A stretch of DNA of 64,000 bases from Chrysomallon squamiferum (lineage: Eukaryota; Mollusca; Gastropoda; Neomphalida; Peltospiridae). Of this stretch, positions 17,817 through 30,479 are shown one piece after another. The notes under the pieces are model-generated. The model searched no databases and had not been told where the DNA came from. It saw only the letters and a program-made list of their open reading frames with translations. Numbering within the stretch: the stretch's first letter is position 1; each line of letters starts with the position of its first letter. Position numbers and translations under genes: made by a program. The stretch is taken from NCBI GenBank assembly GCA_012295275.1, contig CM022677.1, positions 13,236,889 to 13,300,888 of the forward strand, read 5' to 3'.

Positions 17817-18246
17817 CTGTAAAACCAGTGAACAAAAATTATTTAAATATATTCACATGAGCAAGCGATTGATTATCATCTTAAATTTTGTTATTAACAT
17901 AACTACTTATAAACAAACATGTTAATAAAGTTACAACAAAGCATTTGTCACTAATATTATTACTTTTATTTAAAAATTAAATTATAACAATATAGTATTA
18001 TGAACTAGCTATATCTCTATACTTAATAACTTAACATGTTAATAATGAAGTATAATACTATAGTGTTATTAACTGTTTATACTATGTACTTAATAAATAA
18101 TACAGAACAATCTATTGGGACACTTCTGTTAAGAATATTTTACAACAGTGGTTTAAGTAAATTTCAAACTACTGATACTGGTAATAAAATAGTCTTTATT
18201 TAAATGTTCAGAGTAATTCAAATGGTAAAACTGTTATAATTACATT

Positions 18247-18376
18247 ACTCAGTAGTGTTTGCTGACACAGATAGGAGTGTTGACATCGGCACCAGCGTCA
18301 CACAACAACAACACCATTGTGAAATCTTTTAGACATGTAGAAATATATGAGGGCACTGAGAATTCTAAAATAGTAA
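18247..18376 (-). other. Ankyrin-like coding segment, probably degenerate
   Basis: The minus strand reads DFTMVLLLCDAGADVNTP, the outer helix and beta-turn signature of an ankyrin repeat, followed within ten codons by a stop. A candidate acceptor (TACTATTTTAG) lies upstream, but the frame it would impose from the preceding exon runs into TAA, so the exon is either decayed or uses another boundary. A partial second copy of its 5' end, with GAATTCTCAGTATCCTCACA, occurs at about 18445-18495, which indicates a small local duplication. Confidence 0.45.
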
Positions 18377-18912
18377 ATATTATTTGAAAACAAATAAAAA
18401 CATTAATATATAGCTATATTTGTTTACTAATGGTAAAATGTTGAAGTGTGTGAGGATACTGAGAATTCTGCGATAGTAAATATTACAGTTATTTTGTTCT
18501 TGATGTAAAATGATTGATGGCAAGCTGACAACAGTACAGATATCAGTATTTCTAAATTGTTAATAAAAAATATTTTTTCTTTACTTTTTTTAATTTTTTT
18601 TACCAAAATATACAGAAACATTGAGATAGTGTACACATTTCCAGATTTCTAAATAAAACATAATTTAACAAAATGTTTTTTACTGATACAGTGTCCAATG
18701 GACACTGATATTATAAAATACAGAATCATTAATTTAAACTATTACAAAGATTTAAACTTACGATGTTTAGCATGATTAATTAATCATATAACATTGTTTA
18801 ATAATGTATAAAGTCTGAGATCAAAATAATGATTAAACAATTATTTATGAAGAAATTATTTATTTTATTTGTATTTTATTTTGATAATTAAACTACTATA
18901 ACTTCACATTAC

Positions 18913-19001
18913 CTTGTTGAATAAATTGATATTACATGTTAACCTCAATAGGGCCTCCTGCACTTTCTGATCACTGATCTCCAGAACACCATAAATCAAT
19001 C
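18913..19001 (-). CDS. Exon 6 of an unrecognised host gene
   Basis: Acceptor TTTCAG and donor AAG/GTAATG. The 89-nt exon is open in exactly the phase left by exon 5 and reads LIYGVLEISDQKVQEALLRL then TCNINLFNK, ending in phase 0 at codon 144 of the assembled reading frame. The sequence looks like two amphipathic helices. No family is recognised; an N-terminal lead-in to ankyrin repeats is possible given the fragment at 18.3 kb. Confidence 0.72.
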
Positions 19002-19017
19002 CTGAAAGTAAGATTTA

Positions 19018-19019
<2 letters not shown>

Positions 19020-19051
<32 letters not shown>
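19020..19051. repeat. (AAT)n microsatellite
   Basis: About ten AAT/ATA triplets beside the intron edge, followed by a short TGATGA interruption. Confidence 0.85.
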
Positions 19052-19053
<2 letters not shown>

Positions 19054-19239
19054 TGATAATAATAACAAATATATCAAATCCTGTCAGTAAAATGTGAAAT
19101 TACAATGATGGTAATAATAAACTGTGTGTCTCATTGTGAAAAGTTGTATCAAAGACTCAGTCTGTAAGGAATAAATTCAGGAATTTTCACATTCCACCAA
19201 CCTTCTACATTATACTAATTGTAGAAAAAAAAACATTCA

Positions 19240-20060
19240 GTCTTTTAAAATTACAATTTTTATTATGACGGCAAAGTTAATAAGTATAATATACTTTAAA
19301 ACATGATGTGCAGACTAACAAAGTAACAATAGTAGTTAATAAAAAGAGATAAAGAATAATGAGAAGTACACAAATAATATTAGGAACAGCATTAATACAC
19401 ATCACTGGTAAATGGAAATGATGGTGGCCTTAATAGAAACAGTAATAATATACTTTAATGTAGGAAACATACTCTAAGAAAAGAATAACAGTTAATAGGA
19501 AGCACTAAAGAATAATGAGAAGTACACGAATAACATTAGAAACAATGCTGTTACAACATCAAACAAAGCGACACAACTTGAAATAATAATAACATATTTT
19601 AATATAAGATGTGCACACTGAAAGTCAGACTAACAATTAACAGAAAGCACAACAGAACAAATAAAAGTACACCTGTAACATCAAGCAGAATGCTGATATG
19701 ACGGAAATGATAGTGGCATTAATACAAAGAATAATAATATATTTTGAAACAGAATGCACACACGAAGAATAATTTAACAATAATAGTTAATAAAAAGAGC
19801 TTTAGAATAATGAAAAGTATAACATTAGGGCCAATGCTGTTACAAAGCAAAGAAGGTAACATTAACAGAAATAATAATAATATATTAATATGTGATGCAC
19901 ACTGTTAAAAAGTAAGAATAATAGTGAGTAAAAGGCAAAAAAAGAATAATCAGAAGTACTCTTAGATGTTAAGAAGAACAGAGATTCGATGGCAATGTTG
20001 ACAGACATAAGAATAAGATATTTTAAATTAGGATGTGCACACTAAGAAAGTAACCAAAAA
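19240..20060. repeat. Array of degenerate 120-150 bp repeats
   Basis: Recurring blocks contain AATAATATATTTTAA, a GTGCACAC or GTGTGCA word, AGTTAATAAAAAGAG, AAGAATAATGAGAAGTACAC and AACAATGCTGTTACAA. Related blocks occur at 35.2-35.55 kb and 62.5-62.9 kb. No coding capacity. This is one arm of a dispersed repeat family in the window. Confidence 0.7.
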
Positions 20061-20159
20061 AAAACACAAAAAAATTAAATAATAGTACGAACAACACCGT
20101 TTTAAAATTACCTTTTCATTGAACAGCATAACTGTAACAAGTTATTAAAAAAGGAACAT

Positions 20160-20716
20160 CATCAAAGAAATCTAAATATTTACATAGTGGAGAAATTCCC
20201 TTTTAAGTCCAGGTAATACAATATAGCAACACTGACATAAGAAAACTATAAACTTCATTACTTTTTTATTATAGTGGATAAAAACTTGATAAAATATAAA
20301 TTTTCCTTTGTTACTAATAAATCTAATATTATATCAATTTTCATTTTCATAAACAACAGAAATATAAATTAGCTCCTTTTTTCTTTTTATCTTTAGCACT
20401 GAAAGAATTGAATGAATTTTACATTTTTATTTATTTATTTATTTATTGTCATATTTTTGTTTCAATCAACACAGCACAAAATAAAACTTATTATAATTAA
20501 CTAAAGCAGTAAGTTACATTTAAAAGTAAAAACAAATTATTTCTTTTTTAATTACTATTTTTCTGTTTTCTTTTTTCTTTCTTTCTTTCTTATTAATATT
20601 ATATTTTTAAAATATTTTTTGGACAATAAACTCTATTTTCTTATGGAAAAAAGAAAAATTAAATTATTATTAAAAATCATTTTAAGTTTATATACTAAAT
20701 TTTCACTAATTAGGAC

Positions 20717-20773
<57 letters not shown>

Positions 20774-21100
20774 ATTATTATTGTCTTTTTCCAAAAAAAC
20801 AAAAAAATAAAAAACAAGAGTAAGTTTGTTAGTGACAGTAATAAAATAATAATATTTATTATTATTTAAAATCTGTTCTGAAATATATTAAATTTGAATT
20901 TTTACCAGCAGCACTAAAAATGAAAATGTATTAAAACGGTAAGTTTATAAAATATGTATAATGAATGTGAAAATTAACCCTGAACAGTCTGTATTTTTTC
21001 TTTTCAACAATGGAATATATCTATATATTCATTTAAAAAATCCACTATCATTCACAATAAACAGTGAAATCTTATGATGTAAAATGAACATTAAAAACAA
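20160..21100. repeat. Dispersed repeat shared with 60.9-62.2 kb
   Basis: Blocks with the same order and orientation appear at the right end of the window: AATATTTACATAGTG (20168 and 60957), TACAATATAGCAACACTG (about 20217 and 61001), TTTAGCACTG near 20392 and 61722, CAACACAGCACAAAA against CCACACAGCACAAAA, and CACAATAAACAG near 21055 and 62165. Divergence is substantial. No ORF is preserved, so the element type is unclear. Confidence 0.65.
20717..20773. repeat. (ATT)n microsatellite
   Basis: About nineteen ATT triplets. The predicted poly-isoleucine reading is an artefact of the repeat. Confidence 0.95.
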
Positions 21101-21349
21101 TAAAAATAGAATAAATTGATACGTAGATATACAGAAATGTATCCTGATAAATAGAAAATGAAGGAGAAATGTATCCTGATAAATAGAAAATGAAGGAGAT
21201 TTGAAGGAAGGTTATGTAGACAGGTAAGCATGGAGATAGTTAGATGATTGATAGATGTTCACTGTAATCTGGATTGTTAAGTTGATGGATATATAAAACA
21301 AACATAGAAAAGATAGGTAGTTATGTAGGTAGGTCACTAGCTGTTTCAG

Positions 21350-23470
21350 TTGATACATACATACATACATATATATAGAGAGAGAGAGGATGGCTTATGG
21401 TGAGAGTGTACTTTTGTAATGGGTTATAAATGGACAGACAAACAGAAAGATACATATGGATTTTGAAAGTTGTTATGCATGCAGGAGGCAAGTGAGACAG
21501 AGAGACTCAGAGGTAGAGAGAGTTTGATACAGATAAAAAAATTAGACTGAAAGATTATTTGTAGACAGATAAACAGACTGATAGAAAGGAACAAAGATAA
21601 ATATTCAAATGTGTCTGTCAGTCTATCTACCTATCTACCTATCTATCTATCAATCTGTCTATCTATCTATTTATCAATATATTTATTCATTTTTCTATTT
21701 ATCCCATTTTCATAAGCAACACTCTCTCTAAAAGACAAACAACAGACTCAGTCTTTCTTACAATGGTGCCTTCTTGCATCTATCTATCTTTCTAGTAATC
21801 TATCTTCTGTCTATCAAGCTACCTTTCTTGTGCCCATTTTACATTTTACCATATATCCACACTGTTTTACACATACATATGTAATTACTTATCCTTTAAT
21901 ATAGACATATACCGATCACTTCCTAAACACACAAATACATTATCATTCCTATACATGTATCAGTATTAGTAAGTGTGTGTACACACATACACACATTCTT
22001 TAATGCATGTCAATCAGTCTGTCTTTAATGCATGTCTATATGTCTATCAGTCTGTCTAAAAACCAATATATTGAACTAGTGACATACCTACCTATCTACC
22101 TTCCTATCAGTTTCTCTCTCTAGCTTGTATGTCTATTTTTCAGTAACCATCTGTATAACTACAGACTACTTCAAACCTCCATATCTTTCTAAACATCTAT
22201 CTATATAATCTATCTAATATTATCTCTGGATATCTTTCTATAAATCTATCAGTTCATCACTAACTCAATCTTAACACAAATCCAATCATCTATGTATCTC
22301 TGTCTGTCTGTGTGTGTTTATGTTCATATCCTCAAATCAACCGCCAACCGCTTTACCATCATACATGCTTACACCTATCTATCTATTTATCATTCTATAG
22401 CTAGATATGAACCTACTGACCTGCCTGTCTCTTTAACTATCTGTATATCCATCCATCGAACTCTAAGTAAATGCGTCCCTATATATATATTCCTCTAACC
22501 ATCAATATTACAATCCATCAATAACCATCCATGAATCACCTATTCATCTCCCTAAATTATAACTACTTTTTTTATCTATCTTTCTGTGTTACTGTCCATT
22601 TATAACTCTCATTCCCAATTCCCATAGTTAGCAATCCTTATGAATCACACACACACACACACACACAAGCACACGCACTTTCTATGCATATACTTGCAGG
22701 TGTCACCTATCTATATGTATCTCAAATGTTTATCTATGTACACAATTTCTTATTCTATCTACATAATCAACCTACCTAACAATTTATTATCACTAACATC
22801 TATCAGTCATTTAAACATCTTCTTGTTTACATACCTACATATCCAACTTCAAACCTCCCTATATTTCTGTTTGTTTGCACACACATATATATATATACTC
22901 AATATAATTCACTCGTCAAAAAAGACAAGCAACTTTTCCTTCTATGTACTATTCCCTGCTCCAACTTATGCATACATACACCTGTATATACATTCAGTCT
23001 TCCACATTACCATCATATTTGCCTACACCTATCTGTCTGTCTGCTACATAATTATCTACACATATCTTCATATCAACCTACTGAACTACTGACCTACATA
23101 CCTATTTGTTTATCTATCCACATTACAACAGATCAATAACCATCCATTAATCATATATCTAATTCCCTGTCAAACTACCTACATACATAACTAACTATGC
23201 CTGCATTACAATCTGTATGATTTATGTATACATCTGTATGTCTACACTCTCAGCCTGGCACACAAACACACATAACAGAAAGAAGAAAACACAGAATAAA
23301 TAGATAGACATTGTCATGTTCACCTATCTGCCTAAATTCATCTACATCTAACAATTTATTTGTAACTTCTAGTGATATAACTATCAGTATCTCCCTCTTT
23401 CTTTCTGTATATCTTCCTGTTTATCTCTTTACCTGTTAACAGCCCATCAGACAGTCAGTCTCATATCTCT
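21350..23470. repeat. Long region of degenerate TATC/TGTC/ACAT simple repeats
   Basis: About 2 kb of imperfect tetranucleotide and dinucleotide motifs (CTATCTAC, GTCTGTC, ACATACAT, an AC run at about 22650-22670). Short open frames here are by-products of the repeat and no gene is supported. It sits in an intron of the minus-strand gene. Confidence 0.85.
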
Positions 23471-23506
23471 GTCAATGATCTTTCCATTCCTTTAAATCAC
23501 TTATGG

Positions 23507-23695
23507 TTAAGTGCTAATATTCTTTATTACGCTGGAACCTGCCTGTTGTCTATCTGTAAATATCATTGCTCCACATCTTTTCATTTCTTCTGCACTAATC
23601 TGTAATGTAGAACCACACAGAGCTTTTGCAGTGTCATTAGTCATTATAGTGGAAGTTGTTTTACTGCCTTCCTGATAAAACCAAGAATCATCCAC
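23507..23695 (-). other. Coding-like minus-strand fragment, unrecognised
   Basis: An open stretch of about 62 codons with ordinary amino-acid composition (ALCGSTLQISAEEMKRCG, MIFTDRQQAGSSV). The same frame continues upstream, interrupted by two or three stops, through STDIDQYGFFFPKQFPYREV (about 23815-23745). It looks like an old, broken coding sequence or retrocopy. I do not recognise the family. Confidence 0.35.
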
Positions 23696-24982
23696 TGTTA
23701 ACTATTGGAGAACAATCAATCAACACTGATGTATATTGTCAACAACTTCTCTGTATGGAAACTGCTTTGGAAAGAAAAATCCATATTGGTCTATATCAGT
23801 AGATATCTCAACTGTTTGAAGTAACCTTTATATTCTTCTCCATATTTTTATAAATGAAGCTGATTCCAGAATCATGTCTTTCCTGTAGATACAATAATAA
23901 AATTTAATAGAAATAATAACTATTTTTCCATTGTGTCTAATACTGTAATGTTAGAAAGAAATTATTATAAATAAAGGTCATCTGTCTCTTATTGTAATAT
24001 ATTTTAATAAATAACAAATAATTTAAACAAAAATACAGATCGATGAAAAAGTATAACTACACATTTTACATTCTGGTCAACATTAAAAAAACTAAATTGT
24101 CTTTTATATCTAAATTCATAAAAATAAGTGAAAATATTTCTTTATGAAAGATTTTCTAATACTAAAGAAGAATGCACTGATCAGATCAGAATATGTTAAA
24201 GTTAAGCAATACAAACATAACAAGAAAAAAATAAATGTATAACATTAAATGACAGTGGAATACAGTCATAAAAAATAAACATTATCTGTGAATATCATTC
24301 AGTTCATCAGCTAGTTTATGTATATTATTCTAACACAAAACTGCAGTGTTTAAAATGCTGAAGTGTTATCTTGAACTGAACTGAACTTTTATCTATAAGT
24401 ATGTTTATTAAAGTCAACAGATTTGAATCCTGAATGAGGAAGCTGATAAAATGTTTTTTTAAAATTGAACAAAATAATGGAGATACTGCAAGAGGAACAC
24501 AGAAACTAATCAGCTCTGTGTCATCTCATATATAAAGTTTTGACTGGTAGGAAACAGGGTTGTAAGGATTTACACCTGCTTCTTCCTTAACAATGGCAAT
24601 TTATAACATAATTACCACCACCTTGATGTCTCTGCATTTGTATTGTACATTTTTCAGGAATATCATGGAATTTTTATAAAAAAGAATCAAGAAATGAAGT
24701 ACTGGTTTTGACAGGTTTTTGTTTTATTTTAGTTATTATTATCGTTGTTGTTGTTGTGGTGGTGGTTGTTGTTACTGCTATTATTACTATTCATGTTGCT
24801 ATTATATATTTTTAAATAATATATCTAAAATGCTATTTTAGCTGATAAAGAAAAAAAAAGGAAACAAAAAACATTAATATCCCTTCCTGTTTTCCTCCAA
24901 AAATATAAATTAAAAAAAGTTTAAAATTTCAAGCAAACCACATAAGTGTAAAATCTACTGATCTCTCTTGCATCTGAGTTAC

Positions 24983-25016
24983 CTGAAAGGTCTTCCAAGC
25001 TGGTCAAGAAAATCCT
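24983..25016 (-). CDS. Exon 5 (34-nt microexon) of the unrecognised host gene
   Basis: Acceptor CATTTCAG and donor TCAG/GTAACT. Read in phase 0 after exon 4 it gives RIFLTSLEDLS and leaves one base, which exon 6 completes to a glycine codon. The assignment depends on that phase match, since a 34-nt exon carries little information alone. Confidence 0.6.
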
Positions 25017-25592
25017 CTGAAATGCTGGATACAAAGTTTGTGCTGGTGGTATGATAGCTATATTTAAACAACTATCTTGTTTCATGTATTAGTCACTGTT
25101 TCTTATTATTTGTTCACGATCAGGCAATTTGGGGGATTTTGTACATTCCCCTTTTTTTAGCCTATTTATCTAAATAAACAAATATAGAAAGAAAAATTAA
25201 TAAAAAAAAAATAAATTAACAAAAATAAAAAATAAGCATCAAGTTTATCATTCTAAATATTTAAATAACTAATGTTTACCTATTCCAGGCTAGAAGCATA
25301 TGATTAATTTTAAATAAAATCTTTGGGAAGAAATACCTCAGTCATGGAAAATTATTTTACATTATCAATGAATTATACTTTAACAATGTTTTAATACTGA
25401 CTTTATTTATCTGGATATGATGGTAACATTTAAGAAGCAGCAACAATAACTTTAAAAAAGACTAAATCCTTTGCCTGAGCAAATCTTACAATGAATGGCC
25501 ACTGGCCATTACAAGCCCTGCATTCATATGTACATATGTACTTACACACATTACTATTATTTATTATTATAAAACCTATTGATACCACTTAC

Positions 25593-25687
25593 TTCAGAAC
25601 AGTTCTCTGTTTTATTGACTTGCTCTGACTGGCTAGTAAGAGTATCAGAAGAATTTGTCATCTTCAGGTCTTTTTTGTCATAATCGC
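25593..25687 (-). CDS. Exon 4 of the unrecognised host gene
   Basis: Acceptor TTTTGTAG and consensus donor GAA/GTAAGTGG. It completes the split codon of exon 3 and encodes a polar Ser/Thr/Asp/Lys-rich segment (DYDKKDLKMTNSSDTLTSQS, then EQVNKTENCSE), probably disordered. It ends in phase 0. Confidence 0.72.
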
Positions 25688-27271
25688 CTACAAAACCAGA
25701 AAGAGATTTATTTTCAGCTTGCACACTTAAATTTGCAAAACAAGATTACACTTTAGCAATTTAGAAGTAAAGCTGAATTAGCCACAATTAACTAACTCAA
25801 AATTGTTTCCAGCTTACAGTTTGTTTTATCTGTATTCACTGAGTACATTTCTCTCTTTTAGTTTCTCTTTCATCTTGATCTTCTATAATGATCTAGCAGA
25901 CTGTTTTGGCAGGCATCCCAGCTATTACTATAATATATGATCATAAAATTGTGATAGAATTACATCTCATAGGAAAAAAACAAAAACATATTTATAAATA
26001 AAAATTAATGAAAGGCGTTAAATCCCAAATCTGCACTAATTACTTCTGCTAATTAGATTCTTCAATAGAATGAAAGTCACATCTGTAGCTGATGGATGTT
26101 ATTAATTTAAATTAAATTATTAAAAATAAAATTAAAAATTAAATTAATTAAAAAGATACAAAGATAAAAGAGATAATAGTAAAGTAAAAACAAATTAAAA
26201 TTCACAAATTTATAGTTAACTAAATCAACATTAAAATAAAAATCATTGCATAATGAAGAACAGAACTGTTAAAAGTATTAAACTTGATTAAAAAAACCTG
26301 AAAGATAAAAAAAAAAGAGAGAGAGAACATGCAAATTTAATGTAATATAAAATCAAAACTTCTGTCTTAAAGCTTGTAATTTTAAACTTTCATTCACAGG
26401 TGTAAAATTACATAAGTAAAAAAAACAACATACAAAGTATTTTCTAATAACCTACCAAACTGAAGTGGCAACATTTAACAGTAAATATTATAACCAAGCT
26501 GATTAAAACGAAAAACAGATGAATACAGAAATGGGACTGTACAAATTATTTATATTTTAATTACAATGAAAATAAATTTCAACTTTACAAACAAACAAAT
26601 AACAAAACACAAAATTGTAAATACCATATTTATTATATTAATTTATTGATGTTTAAGTATCATTTCTATGAAATCTATGGAGAAATAAATGAATATATAT
26701 TCAAAATAGCTAACCTGAAATATATTTTCTTCGATTATATTTATCTAATTATATAAACATAAAACAACTTCCAGTAAGATATAACTTGGAATTAACCAAA
26801 CGATTTCATTTTCTTTGATATATTATTATAAAATTACTTTATGGTAAAAACTAAAATATGAGTATGAAAAAGGAGTATTTATTTCCTAATTATATTTTAA
26901 TTAATCCTTTCTTAATAAAAAGTTATATCCAAATTAAGGCAAACAACTGTACTTGAACTTATATTTTGAAGTTATATGCCTTGATATTATTAAAATTCTA
27001 TATTCTTGCTGGAATTTTTTAAAACATTCCACATACCATAATAAAAGTGATGCTGACATTTGTTTTAAAAATATTATTTTGAACTATTAAGTTTTGCTAG
27101 GTTTGTGTAAGTCATAACTTTACTTAAAAACTGTTAAGGTTTATTATGACAAAAAGTGCAAGAGTTGGTAAAATTTTAAATTTATTTATAAAAAAGTATA
27201 TATTTCCTTAATTGTTAAATAAACTATATGAAATAAAAATAAAACAAAAAAAATATTAAAAGATAGTTCAC

Positions 27272-27332
27272 CTTCTTTGTAGCTCCTTGACATCTCCAGA
27301 GCTTTACCAAATGGTGCAGTTGTTGCATAACC
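27272..27332 (-). CDS. Exon 3 of the unrecognised host gene
   Basis: Acceptor TTCCTACAG and donor AAG/GTGAAC. It reads GYATTAPFGKALEMSRSYKE plus one base carried into exon 4. Enters in phase 0, leaves in phase 1. Confidence 0.7.
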
Positions 27333-27412
27333 CTGTAGGAAATATGGAAAATAAAACAAAATATGAAATCACATTTCTACATAAAATGATGTGATCAACC
27401 AAGATTTTAAAA

Positions 27413-27540
27413 TATAATTTTAATTTTGTTATTGATGTTGATATATATATATCAACATCAATAACAAAATTAAAATTATATATATGTATATATGTATAAT
27501 CATTTTAAATATATATATATATTTAAAATGATTATACATA
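27413..27540. repeat. Two adjacent perfect palindromes
   Basis: 27413-27480 is a perfect 68-bp inverted repeat centred on an AT run (arms contain TTTTGTTATTGATGTTGA). 27491-27540 is a perfect 50-bp inverted repeat (arms contain TATGTATAATCATTTTAAAT). They lie back to back in an intron, 80 bases upstream in transcription sense of exon 3. They could form cruciforms or be short inverted-repeat insertions; no target duplication is evident. Confidence 0.9.
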
Positions 27541-28072
27541 TCTAAAAGCTGAAGATAATCTTAACATATTAGAAAAGTTATTTGTATTTTTTAAAACATT
27601 TTCTATATTTTCTATAACGTTTAAATATAATCATAAAACAGCTGTAGTGTTGATAAGAAAACTGGAGAGTGAAAATAAATAAATATATAATGTGTATTGT
27701 TAGTTAATATTCTCAATGTGTGAAGTCAACACAGAAAGTGAAGGTTTGTTTGTTATAGCTTGATAAATCTAAAAATTTAACAATATTAAAAACAAAGTGT
27801 TTTATTTAACTGATTAAAAAGCTCATTTTGATTTTTATTAAGACAAATAGTAAATAAATAAATTAAATGTAAAACAATTAATGTTTTTACTTTAGTAAAA
27901 ATAAAGAAGGTAAAATGCCTATTGATAACCAAACTTACAAAAACATACTTCTTAACAATTACTGGCTAATGATCATGTACTTAAAATAAATAATCATCAT
28001 TCTTATCTATTAATTTTATTTTACTATGATCATGTGTGAAAACTTGATAGCAAAACATAATTAAATCTTTAC

Positions 28073-28127
28073 TTGCCTTTTCACTGCACCATTTTCTGCA
28101 TATTCAGCAGGCTTATTGTCATCCATT
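28073..28127 (-). CDS. Exon 2 of the unrecognised host gene
   Basis: Acceptor TTTCAG and donor AGGCAA/GTAAAG. The first base completes the AGA codon begun in exon 1, then 18 codons read MDDNKPAEYAENGAVKRQ and end in phase 0. A GC-AG donor four bases earlier is possible but would break the phase with exon 3. Confidence 0.72.
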
Positions 28128-28483
28128 CTGAAACAAAAATAAAAGGATAATAAATCCAATAAGTCAGCAGGTAATTTAAATATTTTGGAAAAACACAAAG
28201 AAGTCCTAAGAAATGTATTTAAAATTATTTTAAAAATAATTTTAAAAAATTATTCATTGCAAATGCAGCTTGATGATTTACAGAGTTCACTGACAGGTTT
28301 CATACAGCAATGTGGTCACAAGAAGGGAAGGACCTCTGCCTGTTACACGTACTGTGGTACAGTGAAATATAAATTCACTACCTAAATCTTATCCTTTAAG
28401 TTCAAGCAGCTGCATATCACCATGACGAAAATGACAAATGAGTTGAGAAAACAAAACAAAGAAATAAAATAATAATTAGCTAC

Positions 28484-28603
28484 CTCGTCAAAGTATTTGG
28501 CATTGTAATGCTTTTTATGGGTGAAACACTGCCATTGTCACCTTGACCATCACAGTGACCAATGTCCTCCTCGATCAACATTGTTGATAATTTTATTGAA
28601 TGT
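28484..28603 (-). CDS. First coding exon of the unrecognised host gene
   Basis: Acceptor CATTTTCAG at the 5' side, a 22-nt leader, then ATG (28581-28579) and MLIEEDIGHCDGQGDNGSVS followed by PIKSITMPNTLT, with donor ACGAG/GTAGCT. In-frame sequence upstream of the ATG is open to the acceptor, so the start could lie further 5'. With exons 2 to 6 it yields 144 codons in unbroken phase. The encoded N-terminus is acidic and polar with no signal peptide. No family is recognised, and the 5' end beyond this exon may lie near or past the assembly gap. Confidence 0.7.
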
Positions 28604-28790
28604 CTGAAAATGCAAGTTGTATGTTATTTAAGAGTCTGCTTAGAAAAACAAATGATTTAGGAAAACTAAAAAGGGACAGACACAGAAAAAGAATTTTAAG
28701 GATTACATTCTGTAACAACCAAAATAAAAACCCAAAGGCTTATTTAATTACAAAATGCACAAAATTCTATAAATAAATAAAAAATAGTTA

Positions 28791-28990
28791 NNNNNNNNNN
28801 NNNNNNNNNNNNNNNNNNNNNNNNNNNNNNNNNNNNNNNNNNNNNNNNNNNNNNNNNNNNNNNNNNNNNNNNNNNNNNNNNNNNNNNNNNNNNNNNNNNN
28901 NNNNNNNNNNNNNNNNNNNNNNNNNNNNNNNNNNNNNNNNNNNNNNNNNNNNNNNNNNNNNNNNNNNNNNNNNNNNNNNNNNNNNNNNNN
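28791..28990. other. Assembly gap (200 N)
   Basis: Exactly 200 undetermined bases, a conventional placeholder length, so the true gap size is unknown. Confidence 0.99.
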
Positions 28991-29394
28991 TTATTAAGAA
29001 ATATTTTATTGTTTTATTATATTTATTTGTTTCTCCTTTTACCATCGGACAAAAGTATAATGTAGAACACAATTCTTGTTTTTAAGTTCTCATTATCCTT
29101 ATCATATTTCAAGTTCAGAGTTATATCAAAATATAAATTTTCTTTTTGTAAATTTTAGTTTTCAACAAATTAGATATTTTCAACATAGAATTATTATTAT
29201 TAATATAAAAAAGATGTTATTTACCTTTGATATATTAATATAACAGATAAAGAATATCCTATAAATATTTCCATCTGATCTATAATTTTAATGTAAAAAG
29301 AATTCATTACTTAAAATGCTTACTAAATGATTAAACAGTGTCCACTAATTAAATTATTGGATTCCATTGGTTGAAAATATACCTGAACATTAAT

Positions 29395-30350
29395 CACAAG
29401 CGAATATATTGATATTCTCTCCCTTTAACATGAAAAAGAATAACCTCTCGGATAGAGTTATGTCCCCGTTGTTACATTTTTCTCCTTGATTATTCAGGTT
29501 AAAATGAACATATTTCTATATAGATTTATCTCCCATTTAACATGAAAAAAAAAATAACCTCTCTAATAGAGGTATCTCCCCTTTGTTACATTTTTCTCCT
29601 TGATTACTCAGGTTAAAACGAACATATTCCTATATAGATTTATCTCCCTTTCACATGAAAATGAACATATTCATGTATAGAGTTATCTCCCCTTTGTTAC
29701 ATTTTTCTCTTGATTATTCAGGTTAAAACGAACATATTCCTATATAGAGTTATGTCCCCTTTAACATGAAAACGAATAACCTCTTGGATGGAAGTATCTC
29801 CCATTTGTTACATTTTTCTCCTTGATTATTCAGGTTAAAACCAACATATTCATGTATAGAGTTATCTCCCCTTTGTTACATTTTTCTCTTGATTATTCAA
29901 GTTAAAACGAACATATTCCTATATAGAGTTATGTCCCCTTTGCTAGATTTTCCTCCTTCACTATTCAGGTTAAAACGAACATATTCCTATATAGATTTAT
30001 CTCCCTTTAACATGAAAACGAATAACCTCTCTGATAGAGTTATCTCCCCTTTGTTACATTTTTCTCTTGATTATTCAGGTTAAAACGAACATATTCCTAT
30101 ATAGAGTTATCTCCCTTTAACATGAAAACGAATATCCTCTCGGATAGAGTTATGTCCCCCTTTCGTACATTTTTCTCCTTGATTATTCAGGTTAAAACGA
30201 ACATATTCCTATATAGAGTTATGTCCCCTTTGTTACATTTTTCTCCTTGATTAGTCAGGTTAAAACGAATATATTCCTATATAGATTTATCTCCCCTTTG
30301 TTACATTTTTCTCTTGATTATTAAAACGAACAGATTCTTATACAGAGTTA
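29395..30350. repeat. Satellite-like tandem array with AGTTATCTCCC motif
   Basis: Alternating blocks read AGGTTAAAACGAACATATTC, CTATATAGAGTTAT, TCCCCTTTGTTACATTTTTC and CATGAAAACGAATAACCTCT. One block order repeats about every 110 bases, with shorter sub-units of about 70 bases. TTATCTCCC / GGGAGATAA words recur throughout and again at 31.6-31.9 kb. Open frames here are repeat by-products. Confidence 0.85.
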
Positions 30351-30479
30351 TGTGATAAATCCTTTTATAATATAAGAAAGTGGAGAAAACGTCATCCAAG
30401 AAAGTATTCGTTTTCATATTAAAGGGAAATAACTCTATTTGTGAATATATTCGCTGGTAAATATTATTAAGACATTTTT

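Noticed and set aside
20619-20810. 63-codon ORF with poly-isoleucine
   Set aside because: Translation of the (ATT)n microsatellite.
28185-28385. 66-codon plus-strand ORF
   Set aside because: It lies opposite the exon-bearing strand of a gene, has no splice or start context, and begins in a low-complexity AT stretch.
29395-30350. CRISPR-like regular repeats
   Set aside because: Units are imperfect, the spacers are themselves repeated, and the context is eukaryotic; it is a satellite-type array.
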